64,000 bases of DNA, taken from the NCBI GenBank assembly GCA_017446095.1, contig JAFSRN010000008.1:1-64000 (forward strand). The letters are read 5' to 3'. Origin of the DNA: Eubacterium sp. (GTDB taxonomy: Bacteria > Bacillota > Clostridia > Oscillospirales > Acutalibacteraceae). The notes under the pieces were generated by a model, which worked only from the letters and a program-made list of their open reading frames with translations, searched no databases and was not told the DNA's origin. This document shows, one piece after another, positions 33,791 through 40,584 of the stretch. Within the stretch, counting starts at the first letter, position 1, and every line of letters begins with the position of its first letter. A program made the translations under genes and the position numbers.

Positions 33791-34117
33791 CTACGCGTAA
33801 TTGAGCACCTTTGTAACGCTTGACGAAAACGACTGCCATTCCTCTTTTTTTGCGCCAAGCTCTTTTTTGCCCTTTTTGGTGATGTGGTAATACTTGCGGT
33901 TTCTGCCGTCTACTTCCTGCCAGTAGCTTTCAAGATACTTTTCCTTCTCCAGCGCGTGAAGAATCGGGTACAGTGTACCCTCGCTCATTTCAAACGCATT
34001 TTCGCTGCGGATTTCAAGCTCGCGGATAATGCGGTAACCGTACATATCCTGGTTTTCAAGTACGCTTAACACAAGCGTACCCGTGCTCCCCTTTAATAAT
34101 TCCTTGCTGTATTTCAT
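33791..34117 (-). CDS. PadR-family transcriptional regulator
   Basis: This 108-residue protein is a winged-helix repressor of the short PadR type. Visible signature blocks are LLKGSTGTLVLSVLENQDMYGYRIIREL (with GYRI in the recognition region), EGTLYPILHALEKEKYLESYW and GRNRKYYHITKKGKKEL. GAGGTGA before the ATG at 34117 is the ribosome site. It leads an operon with two HAAS proteins and a membrane protein. A 42-bp palindrome over its own promoter strongly suggests self-regulation. Confidence 0.93.
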   Translation of the reverse strand: MKYSKELLKGSTGTLVLSVLENQDMYGYRIIRELEIRSENAFEMSEGTLYPILHALEKEKYLESYWQEVDGRNRKYYHITKKGKKELGAKKEEWQSFSSSVTKVLNYA

Positions 34118-34136
34118 AAAATCACCTCAAATAAAT

Positions 34137-34190
34137 ATACCTTGTGTTACAATGCATATACATTGTATCACAAGGTATGCCGTTTGTCAA
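34137..34190 (-). promoter_or_regulatory. padR promoter and 42-bp palindromic operator
   Basis: Minus strand TTGACA (34190-34185), 17-bp spacer, TACAAT (34167-34162). A nearly perfect palindrome at 34137-34178 has arms ATACCTTGTG...CACAAGGTAT and inner arms TACAATG...CATTGTA around TATATG. It covers the -10 box and start region. Confidence 0.85.
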
Positions 34191-34220
34191 CCGAAAACCG
34201 AACACCGAAAACGGAAAACT

Positions 34221-34247
34221 AAAAACGGCTTCGTGTGAAGCCGTTTT
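34221..34247 (-). terminator. Terminator of the YabE/3D gene
   Basis: AAAACGGCTTC/GAAGCCGTTTT stem-loop just after the stop at 34254 on the minus strand. Confidence 0.85.
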
Positions 34248-34253
34248 GAATAA

Positions 34254-35603
34254 TTACCAACCGAATCTTACGATTTCTATTGTGCAGGAACCGCAGCCGA
34301 GGCGGTAGCAAGCCGCGTGGCCTTCCGGTGTGAATACGTCTGCTGTACCTACTGCGGAAAGTCCTCCGCCGCCACGGTCAACAACCGTGTAGTTTGTGCC
34401 GTTGAGCTTGATTACAGAGCCCATTGGCAGCCAGTTAAGTGCAACATAGTGCGGGTCGGGCATATTGTACCATACGCGCTTGCCGCTTGCTGTAACGCCT
34501 GTTTCAACGCCGCAGCACTGTGCGCACATGCAGTAACGTGTGTATCTGCCTTCAAACTTCTGACCTAAAGTCATACCGTTGTAGGACTTAACGCCGTTAG
34601 GTGTAACGTCTGTGTTTGATGATGACTTAGATGCAGATTTTTTAGTGCCTGATTTCTTGTTTGATGTGGTTGCAGTTGAACTTGTGCTTGCAGCCTGAGT
34701 AGTGGTTTCCTGCTCGGGTTCAGCCTCTGCAACCTCAACCTGCTTTGTGCCTACTTTAACAACCTGAGCTTTTGCCTTGCTTTTAACAACCTCTTTAAGA
34801 ACCGTCTTTTTTGCAGCCTTGCCGTTAACATACTTAACCTCATATGTCATGCTCTTGCTGCCGTTCTTACCCTTGGTTACAACCTGGGTTTCGCCAACCT
34901 CAAGCTCGCTGTCCTCTTTTTCAACAGTTTTGAACTTGATTTTTTCGTTCTTTGTTTCAGTGAGGTAAACAACCTTAAAGAACTTTACGGTCATACCCTC
35001 TTTGAGCTGTGCGTCGAGCGCAGGCTCTGTGTAGTCATACTTTGCAAGCTTGATGCCTACGAGTTTAATCAGATCTTCTACCGTGCCGCTTGTTTTAGCG
35101 TACTTGGCAGTGCTGTCGCCCGTTACAAGAGTAACGTAAGGCGCTGACTTAATTTCGATTACCATACCGTCCTTAACGATATCGCTGAACTTGTAGTTTG
35201 CCGAGCTTTCGTCAGGTACAGTAAGACCGATTTCGTCAATTGCTTCGCCAACTGTTGGCGCGTAAACATCATAAGTCTGCACTTTTCCGTCAAACTTAAC
35301 GTTAACGGTGTTGAGGCGGTTGATAACGATTGTGCCGCCTTCGCCGCCTGCAAATGCAGTGATGTCCATTTTATCATCCGAGGCAAGTGTGATGCCTGCT
35401 GTTTTTAAGATGTCGATAGGTTCTTTGGCTGTTGTTACAATTGTTGTCTTTTCGCCGCCGTCTACAATAGTAACATTATATTTGCCGTATGAATCTGCAA
35501 ATACAGTGCTTGTGAATACTGCGAGAACGACTAAAGTTGCAATTGCTGTTGCAATAAGCTTTTTTGTTCTTGACTTAGCTGCAACATTACTTTGCTTTTT
35601 CAT
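34254..35603 (-). CDS. Secreted YabE/Rpf-like protein with G5 and 3D domains
   Basis: This 449-residue exported cell-wall protein has a signal peptide at 1-36. Three DUF348 (YabE-type) modules are visible (~40-95, 98-150, 155-210). A G5-like domain (~210-285) contains KNEKIKFKTVEKEDSELEVGETQVV, followed by a Thr/Ser/Lys-rich linker (295-345). The C-terminal 3D domain (~350-449) has YCMCAQCCG, TGVTASGKR, ALNWLPMGSVI and VVDRGG. Members act on peptidoglycan during growth or spore wake-up. A GGAG ribosome site and a GC-rich leader hairpin precede the ATG. Confidence 0.92.
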   Translation of the reverse strand: MKKQSNVAAKSRTKKLIATAIATLVVLAVFTSTVFADSYGKYNVTIVDGGEKTTIVTTAKEPIDILKTAGITLASDDKMDITAFAGGEGGTIVINRLNTVNVKFDGKVQTYDVYAPTVGEAIDEIGLTVPDESSANYKFSDIVKDGMVIEIKSAPYVTLVTGDSTAKYAKTSGTVEDLIKLVGIKLAKYDYTEPALDAQLKEGMTVKFFKVVYLTETKNEKIKFKTVEKEDSELEVGETQVVTKGKNGSKSMTYEVKYVNGKAAKKTVLKEVVKSKAKAQVVKVGTKQVEVAEAEPEQETTTQAASTSSTATTSNKKSGTKKSASKSSSNTDVTPNGVKSYNGMTLGQKFEGRYTRYCMCAQCCGVETGVTASGKRVWYNMPDPHYVALNWLPMGSVIKLNGTNYTVVDRGGGGLSAVGTADVFTPEGHAACYRLGCGSCTIEIVRFGW

Positions 35604-35621
35604 TTCTATCTCCTTTACTTT

Positions 35622-35687
35622 CGGGCGACTGATTACCGCATTTCGCCCGATGCGCCGCCATTATAGCACATATAACTAATCTGTCAA
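35622..35687 (-). promoter_or_regulatory. Promoter and leader hairpin of the YabE/3D gene
   Basis: Minus strand TTGACA (35687-35682), 16-bp spacer, TATAAT (35665-35660). The short leader holds a stem CGGGCGA/TCGCCCG (35649-35622) that ends about 6 nt before the ribosome site; it could control translation. The next 390 bp upstream (35690-36077) is AT-rich with no gene that I can support. Confidence 0.75.
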
Positions 35688-36077
35688 TAAAATATATGTT
35701 TGCGTTTTGTGCAATATGTATATGTTGTCCATTTGAATTTGTGCTAATTATACAATGAGCACCTAAATGTTGTGGTTTTCCGTTTTAAATTGCTAAAGCG
35801 CTAAAGCGAAATTTTGTAAAATCGTTAAAAATCGGGCTCGGCAAATCGCCGTTTTGTAACTATTTTTCATTAAAAAATCGCAAAAATACAACATATTGTT
35901 AACGCTTTGTAGCATAGCTATTCTGTTTTCAAGATATAGACAGGTTATGAATTTTTACAGATTTTTGCTTGTGTAAACAACTCGAAAAGTGTCTATAACA
36001 CTATATTATGATATAATTTATATATTATAATATGCAGGGCGCAACGCACCCTGCAGTGGACAGTGGATCGTGAATAA

Positions 36078-36306
36078 TAGCCAAAAACACGGTACACCGA
36101 ATGGTGTACCGTGTTGACTATGTTTTGACGTTTTTGGCGTCCCTCGTCAAAACACATTCCGTGATTAAACTATTTTGCAAGCAAAACAGTAACAATCACT
36201 ACATATGTTTTTCCTCTCCGTGCAAAATTTCGCTTCGCTGCTTTTTGCACGGCATTATGGGTTTATAGCCAAAAACACGGTACACCCCAATGGTGTACCG
36301 TGTTTT
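36078..36306 (-). repeat. Element B1 with duplicated tRNA-Arg 3' end and terminator
   Basis: The tRNA-Arg terminator and 3' tail occur twice. One copy is decayed (36078-36143, ending in TTTTTGGCGTCCC); the other is real (36266-36315). Between them lies element B1: outer stem AAAACACAT (36149-36157)/ATATGTTTT (36203-36211), inner stem GTGATT (36161-36166)/AATCAC (36194-36199), an apical hairpin around TTTTGC/GCAAAA, then TCCTCTCC and a hairpin GTGCAAAA/TTTTGCAC (36219-36250). It contains no gene. The same element, with paired base changes, sits beside rpsI. Confidence 0.8.
36271..36305 (-). terminator. tRNA-Arg terminator
   Basis: AAAAACACGGTACACC/GGTGTACCGTGTTTTT stem-loop directly after the tRNA CCA end on the minus strand. 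Confidence 0.88.
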
Positions 36307-36383
36307 TGGCGTCCCAGAAGGGAGTCGAACCCCCGACCTTTCGCTTAGGAGGCGAACGCTCTATCCTACTGAGCTACTGAGAC
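36307..36383 (-). tRNA. tRNA-Arg (CCT)
   Basis: This is a 77-nt cloverleaf. Acceptor GTCTCAG pairs with CTGGGAC, the anticodon loop is CTCCTAA (anticodon CCT), the T loop has TTCGACT, and discriminator G is followed by an encoded CCA. It has its own promoter and terminator. The last bases (GGGACGCCA) are copied 172 bp away next to element B1. Confidence 0.95.
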
Positions 36384-36394
36384 ATTGCTTACAT

Positions 36395-36423
36395 ATTATA
36401 TATTTAAATGTATCATTTGTCAA
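36395..36423 (-). promoter_or_regulatory. tRNA-Arg promoter
   Basis: Minus strand TTGACA (36423-36418), 17-bp spacer, TATAAT (36400-36395). Confidence 0.88.
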
Positions 36424-36447
36424 ACAATATATTGAATAATCGCAAAC

Positions 36448-36475
36448 TTGATGTAAACAATATTACTACTATATT
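36448..36475 (+). promoter_or_regulatory. Promoter of the four-helix protein gene
   Basis: TTGATG (36448-36453), 16-bp spacer, TATATT (36470-36475), divergent from tRNA-Arg. Confidence 0.6.
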
Positions 36476-36492
36476 ACAAAGGTGGTAAGATT

Positions 36493-36942
36493 ATGCAGGA
36501 ATATGTGGGCAAGGACGGCGACACAATTAAGCTGCTGCGCGAGTGCGACGCAGGCATAAAAATGGGTGTTGATTCGATTAACGAAGTTGTAAATGATGTG
36601 CACAATCCCGATTTTAAGCGCCTGCTTGTTGACTGCCGCGCGCAGCACGAAAAGCTTGGCACGGAGGTTGGCGAGCTGCTTGATTTACACGCTGACAGCG
36701 GCAAGAACCCTAACCCCATGGCAAAGAGCATGAGCTGGATTAAAACCAATGCAAAAATGCTTGCAGACAGCAGCGACGCGACGATTGCCGACCTGATGAC
36801 AGACGGCTGCAATATGGGCGTTAAATCCCTTTCGCGCTATTTTAATCAATACTCAAGCGCAGATAAAAAGTCACGGGATATCTGCGAACGTCTTGTTGAG
36901 GTTGAGCTGAACCTCACAAACGACATAAGACAATATCTGTAA
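36493..36942 (+). CDS. Ferritin-like four-helix bundle protein (DUF2383-like)
   Basis: This 149-residue soluble protein is predicted all-helical. Long amphipathic helices at ~6-35, 40-66, 80-108 and 118-149 fit a four-helix bundle like DUF2383/PA2169-type proteins. Acidic and His residues (ECDAGIKMG, CRAQHEKLGTEV) are present, but a full di-iron EXXH pair set is not clear. The ribosome site is AAAGGTGG. The gene stands alone and ends next to a GTAGGG palindrome. A stress or sporulation link is only a guess. Confidence 0.65.
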   Translation: MQEYVGKDGDTIKLLRECDAGIKMGVDSINEVVNDVHNPDFKRLLVDCRAQHEKLGTEVGELLDLHADSGKNPNPMAKSMSWIKTNAKMLADSSDATIADLMTDGCNMGVKSLSRYFNQYSSADKKSRDICERLVEVELNLTNDIRQYL

Positions 36943-36946
36943 TGTT

Positions 36947-36972
36947 ACGGGCGGACGGCAAATCCGCCCTAC
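36947..36972. repeat. GTAGGG palindrome
   Basis: GGGCGGA/TCCGCCC stem around CGGCAAA, followed by TAC and a T tract; it could also terminate the preceding gene. Confidence 0.75.
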
Positions 36973-36989
36973 TTTTTTTCGCATTTTTA

Positions 36990-37018
36990 TTGAAAAATCG
37001 TATTACATTATATATAAT
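36990..37018 (+). promoter_or_regulatory. SigmaA promoter of ddh
   Basis: TTGAAA (36990-36995), 17-bp spacer, TATAAT (37013-37018). Confidence 0.85.
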
Positions 37019-37050
37019 AGTGTTGTTAATGTTTAAAGGAGGACCAAATT

Positions 37051-38028
37051 ATGAGCATTAAAATTGGTATTTTAGGTTACGGCAATCTTGGCAGAGGCGT
37101 TGAGGCTGCTGTAAAAAAGAATGACGATATGGAACTTGTGGCTGTTTACACAAGGCGCGCACCCGAAACGCTTACTGTTGCAAGCGGCGCAGCTGTTAAA
37201 AGCGTGAGCGACCTTGAAACCGGCAACGAGGACATCGACGTGCTTGTTATCTGCGGCGGCAGCGCAACCGACCTGCCGGAAATGACGCCGAAGTTCGCGG
37301 CAATGTACAATGTAATTGATTCGTTTGACACGCACGCTAACATCCCCACACATTTTGCAAATGTTGACGCGGCTGCAAAGGCTGCAGGCAAAATCGGCAT
37401 TATCTCCTGCGGATGGGACCCGGGTATGTTCTCCGTTAACCGTCTGTATTCAACCTGCATCCTGCCCGACGGCAAGGATTACACATTCTGGGGCAAGGGC
37501 GTTAGCCAGGGACACAGCGACGCCGTTAGGCGTATTGAGGGCGTTGTTGACTGCCGTCAGTACACAATCCCCGTTCCCGCTGCGCTTGACAAGGTTAGAA
37601 GCGGTGCAGACCCAGACCTCACCACGCGTGAAAAGCATACAAGAGAGTGCTTTGTTGTTGCCGAAGAGGGCGCAGACCTTGCTCGCATTGAAAACGATAT
37701 TAAGACTATGCCTAACTACTTTGCTGATTACGACACAACTGTTCACTTTATCAGCGCAGAGGAAATGGCACGCGACCACAGCGGACTTCCGCACGGCGGC
37801 TCTGTAATCTATTCCGGCACAACAAGCGAGGGCACAAAGCACGTTATTGAGTACAGCCTCAAGCTTGACTCCAACCCGGAATTCACAGGCTCGGTTATTA
37901 TGGCTTACGCACGCGCTGCGTACAGGCTCAACTGCGAAGGTCAGAGCGGTGCAAAAACTGTATTTGACATCGCGCCTGCTTATCTTTCCGCAAAGTCGGG
38001 CGACGAGCTTCGCGCACATTATCTGTAA
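37051..38028 (+). CDS. ddh: meso-Diaminopimelate dehydrogenase
   Basis: This 325-residue NADPH-dependent enzyme makes meso-DAP directly from tetrahydrodipicolinate and ammonia, giving lysine and the peptidoglycan cross-link residue in one step. The Rossmann start IGILGYGNLGRGVE binds the cofactor. Family blocks are DSFDTHANIPTH, SCGWDPGMFS, GKGVSQGHSDAVRRI and DCRQYTIPVP. The ribosome site AAAGGAGG and own promoter indicate a single-gene unit. It implies meso-DAP peptidoglycan, in keeping with murT/gatD at the right end. Confidence 0.96.
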   Translation: MSIKIGILGYGNLGRGVEAAVKKNDDMELVAVYTRRAPETLTVASGAAVKSVSDLETGNEDIDVLVICGGSATDLPEMTPKFAAMYNVIDSFDTHANIPTHFANVDAAAKAAGKIGIISCGWDPGMFSVNRLYSTCILPDGKDYTFWGKGVSQGHSDAVRRIEGVVDCRQYTIPVPAALDKVRSGADPDLTTREKHTRECFVVAEEGADLARIENDIKTMPNYFADYDTTVHFISAEEMARDHSGLPHGGSVIYSGTTSEGTKHVIEYSLKLDSNPEFTGSVIMAYARAAYRLNCEGQSGAKTVFDIAPAYLSAKSGDELRAHYL

Positions 38029-38052
38029 GCAGCCATAGATTACAGCAATTAT

Positions 38053-38137
38053 TGTAGGGAATGCTGACCACAGCGTTCCACGGGCGATTCGTGAATCGCC
38101 CCTACAATAACCCATAGGGGCGGATGTTATCCGCCCG
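38053..38137. repeat. GTAGGG palindromes (three copies)
   Basis: GTAGGGAATGCTG/CAGCGTTCC (38053-38079), GGGCGATTCGTGAATCGCCC (38082-38101, plus CTAC) and TAGGGGCGGATGTTATCCGCCC (38115-38136) lie back to back between ddh and the secreted-protein pair. Confidence 0.85.
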
Positions 38138-38162
38138 ATTATTTTCTAAGAAGGTAAAAAAT

Positions 38163-39452
38163 ATGAAAAAGGTATTATCCGTACTGCTCGCAATCACGAT
38201 GCTGTTCACCACAATGGCGGCAGTCGGCGCGGAGGCGTTTGCTGCGGTGCCTGCCACGAGCATTACAAAACTCACACCGTTCAAAAAACAGATTAAAGTT
38301 TTTGTTAAGAAAAACAGCAAGGTTTCCGGCTATCAGGTAAAGTACGCAGCGAACAAGCAGTTCAAAAACGCAAAAACAAAAACGCTCAAGGGTGCAAACA
38401 AAACTATGCTGCGCCTGATTAAGCTCGGCAACAAAAAGACCTACTACTTTAAGGTGCGCACCTACAAGCAGAAGGGTAAGAAAAAGACGTATTCAAAGTG
38501 GTCGAAGGTGAAGTCCGCAAAGACTAACGCACGTATGGACGAGCGTTACCTCGCGCTTATAGATGAGGTTTATCAGGCTGCAAAATACGGCTACGCACCG
38601 ACTGAAGAAGAGGCAAAGAAGGTTCTGTCCAAGAACGCATACACCTTCTTTACTGCATGGAATTCATACAGCAGCAGGTCTGTTGACGGTTATGACGATT
38701 TAAAATACACTTTTGTGGATTTGGATAGCAACGGTATTGATGAGTTGGTACTCGGTGACCAATACACCATTTACGGTATTTTCACTATCAGCGGCGGCAA
38801 GCTCACCTTTGTTTACGGTCGGTTCGGCAGAATGCACATCATCATTTACGGCAAAACGGTATACACATACTGCCACGGCGGTTATCAGAACTGGTGGGAA
38901 GAATTTGACGTTCTGCCAAAGAATACAGCCAAGCTAAAGGTTAAAAAGTATTTTGTATACGCCGAAGGTCATTATTATGTTGGCGATAAAGAGGTGCCGG
39001 CATCCACATACGAAAACTATTTTGCAAACGTTAAAAAGGGTGCCGAACCGAAGTACAAGTATGTAAAAGACCTGCTTGCTGCTGCTAAAGCTAACGTTGC
39101 AGATGTTACGGGCGCGCAGTGCCATTTTGGCAGCGCGTTTGAACATATGGCAATCCTGATGGATTACAAAAAGGTCAGCGGCGCGACAGGCTACCAGTAC
39201 AAAACAACAACCTCAACCGGCACGAAGTACGACTTTCTCAAAGGCGCGGGCAAAACAAAGGTTATGGTTTACGATTCAACCGGCGGCGACATTTACGTGC
39301 GCGCATACAAGAAAACGTCCAAGGGTACTGTGTACAGCAAGAACTGGACAAAGCTTTATACCGACGGCAAGCAGTACTCGTACAACAATAAAATCAACTC
39401 GTTTGACGACGTAACAAAAGCAGGTTACGTTGAGTTGAACGGCTTATATTAA
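38163..39452 (+). CDS. Secreted fibronectin-like protein (twin 1)
   Basis: The start was set at ATG 38163 after AAGAAGG; the product is 429 residues. A signal peptide (residues 1-27, ending TEAFA-like GAEAFA) leads into a Lys-rich fibronectin-type module (28-118: SKVSGYQVKYA, YYFKVRTYKQKGKKKTYSKW). A middle domain contains YTFVDLDSNGIDELVLGD, a Dx(D/N)xNG-type calcium-binding-like loop. A second fibronectin-like module ends the protein (~335-410). The first ~115 residues are nearly identical to the next gene. Probably a surface protein; ligand unknown. Confidence 0.85.
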   Translation: MKKVLSVLLAITMLFTTMAAVGAEAFAAVPATSITKLTPFKKQIKVFVKKNSKVSGYQVKYAANKQFKNAKTKTLKGANKTMLRLIKLGNKKTYYFKVRTYKQKGKKKTYSKWSKVKSAKTNARMDERYLALIDEVYQAAKYGYAPTEEEAKKVLSKNAYTFFTAWNSYSSRSVDGYDDLKYTFVDLDSNGIDELVLGDQYTIYGIFTISGGKLTFVYGRFGRMHIIIYGKTVYTYCHGGYQNWWEEFDVLPKNTAKLKVKKYFVYAEGHYYVGDKEVPASTYENYFANVKKGAEPKYKYVKDLLAAAKANVADVTGAQCHFGSAFEHMAILMDYKKVSGATGYQYKTTTSTGTKYDFLKGAGKTKVMVYDSTGGDIYVRAYKKTSKGTVYSKNWTKLYTDGKQYSYNNKINSFDDVTKAGYVELNGLY

Positions 39453-39466
39453 AAGGTGGATGAAAT

Positions 39467-40426
39467 ATGAAAAAGGTATTATCCGTACTGCTCGCAATCA
39501 CGATGCTGTTCACCACAATGGCGGCAGTCGGCACAGAGGCGTTTGCCGCGGTGCCTGCTACGAGCATTACAAAACTCACGCCGTTCAAAAAGCAGATTAA
39601 GGTTTTTGTTAAAAAGAACAGCAAGGTATCGGGCTATCAGATTAAGTACTCAACGGACAAAAAGTTCAAGGGTGCAAAAACAAAGACGCTCAAAGGTGCA
39701 AACAAAACTATGGCACGCCTGATGAAGCTCGGCAACAAAAAGACATACTACTTTAAGGTGCGCACATACAAGCAGAAGGGCAAGAAAAAGACATACTCAA
39801 AGTGGTCGAAGGTCAAAAAGACCACCACTAACAACAAAATGGACGAGCGTTATAACAAATTGATTAAAGAAATTTATAACGCTTACAGGAATCATACGGA
39901 TAGAGATTTGCTTTCAAAAAATGCGCTGTCATTTGTAGAAGGCAGATTTCAAGATGCGTATGTTAGTTATGAAAAAGACAACAAAGCAGCAAATGAGCTC
40001 CGCTATATGTTAATTGACCTTGATAACAATGGTATTGATGAACTGATATTAAGCGGAACTGTGCATGAAAAGAACAATATAACCGTTTCGTACACTATCG
40101 TAAGCGGTAAGGTTAAATACTTAGTCACCAGCAACAGCGAATACGACGACGGTAGTTACGGTTATCGCAACCAAGCAAGATTTCACGGCAAAGTGCTATA
40201 TAATTATGGTTCAAGCGGCGCAGCATATTATAGCGAAACCTTTTACAAACTTAAAAAGAACACAAACCGTTATGTAGTTGTTGATGAAATTTCGCAAGAA
40301 TACGATACTTATTTTGATAAGAACAGGAATACTATTACCGAATATCAGGCAAGTGCTATCAGAAACAAATATCTCAAAACTCCTGTAACGGCTAATTACA
40401 AGTACGCAAAGAATTTGTTTAAATAA
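39467..40426 (+). CDS. Secreted fibronectin-like protein (twin 2)
   Basis: This 319-residue exported protein lies 14 bp after twin 1, with its own AAGGTGG ribosome site. The signal peptide and first fibronectin-like module copy those of twin 1 almost base for base up to about 39835, after which the sequences part. The middle domain has the matching YMLIDLDNNGIDELILSG loop. The final fibronectin module of twin 1 is missing. The pattern suggests tandem duplication with ongoing conversion of the 5' part and free change of the rest. Confidence 0.85.
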   Translation: MKKVLSVLLAITMLFTTMAAVGTEAFAAVPATSITKLTPFKKQIKVFVKKNSKVSGYQIKYSTDKKFKGAKTKTLKGANKTMARLMKLGNKKTYYFKVRTYKQKGKKKTYSKWSKVKKTTTNNKMDERYNKLIKEIYNAYRNHTDRDLLSKNALSFVEGRFQDAYVSYEKDNKAANELRYMLIDLDNNGIDELILSGTVHEKNNITVSYTIVSGKVKYLVTSNSEYDDGSYGYRNQARFHGKVLYNYGSSGAAYYSETFYKLKKNTNRYVVVDEISQEYDTYFDKNRNTITEYQASAIRNKYLKTPVTANYKYAKNLFK

Positions 40427-40430
40427 GAAT

Positions 40431-40537
40431 CGGGAGGCTCAGGAGAGCCTCCCCTACTTTTGCGCCAATATGACCACACATTTGTATGGGCTGGTTTCCA
40501 TGCCTGCTCACGGAGCGCTGTGGTCAGCGCTCCCTAC
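40431..40537. repeat. GTAGGG palindromes flanking a decayed spacer
   Basis: GGGAGGCTCAGGAGAGCCTCCC (40432-40453, plus CTAC) and GGAGCGCTGTGGTCAGCGCTCC (40512-40533, plus CTAC), with a decayed hairpin between them. Confidence 0.8.
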
Positions 40538-40543
40538 AATGAT

Positions 40544-40575
40544 AAAAAACGCTTCCCGATTTGGGAAGCGTTTTT
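40544..40575. terminator. Bidirectional terminator of twin 2 and secA
   Basis: AAAAAACGCTTCCC/GGGAAGCGTTTTTG stem-loop between convergent genes. Confidence 0.88.
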
Positions 40576-40584
40576 GTTGTTATG

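Noticed and set aside
35690-36077. Possible riboswitch (c-di-AMP type) upstream of the YabE/3D gene
   Set aside because: The mapped promoter leaves only a ~55-nt leader with one hairpin, too short for that class, and I could not recognise its conserved core.
30905-40537. Repeated palindromes as a possible CRISPR array
   Set aside because: The units are not evenly spaced, have no unique spacers of constant length, differ in core sequence, and no cas gene is present.
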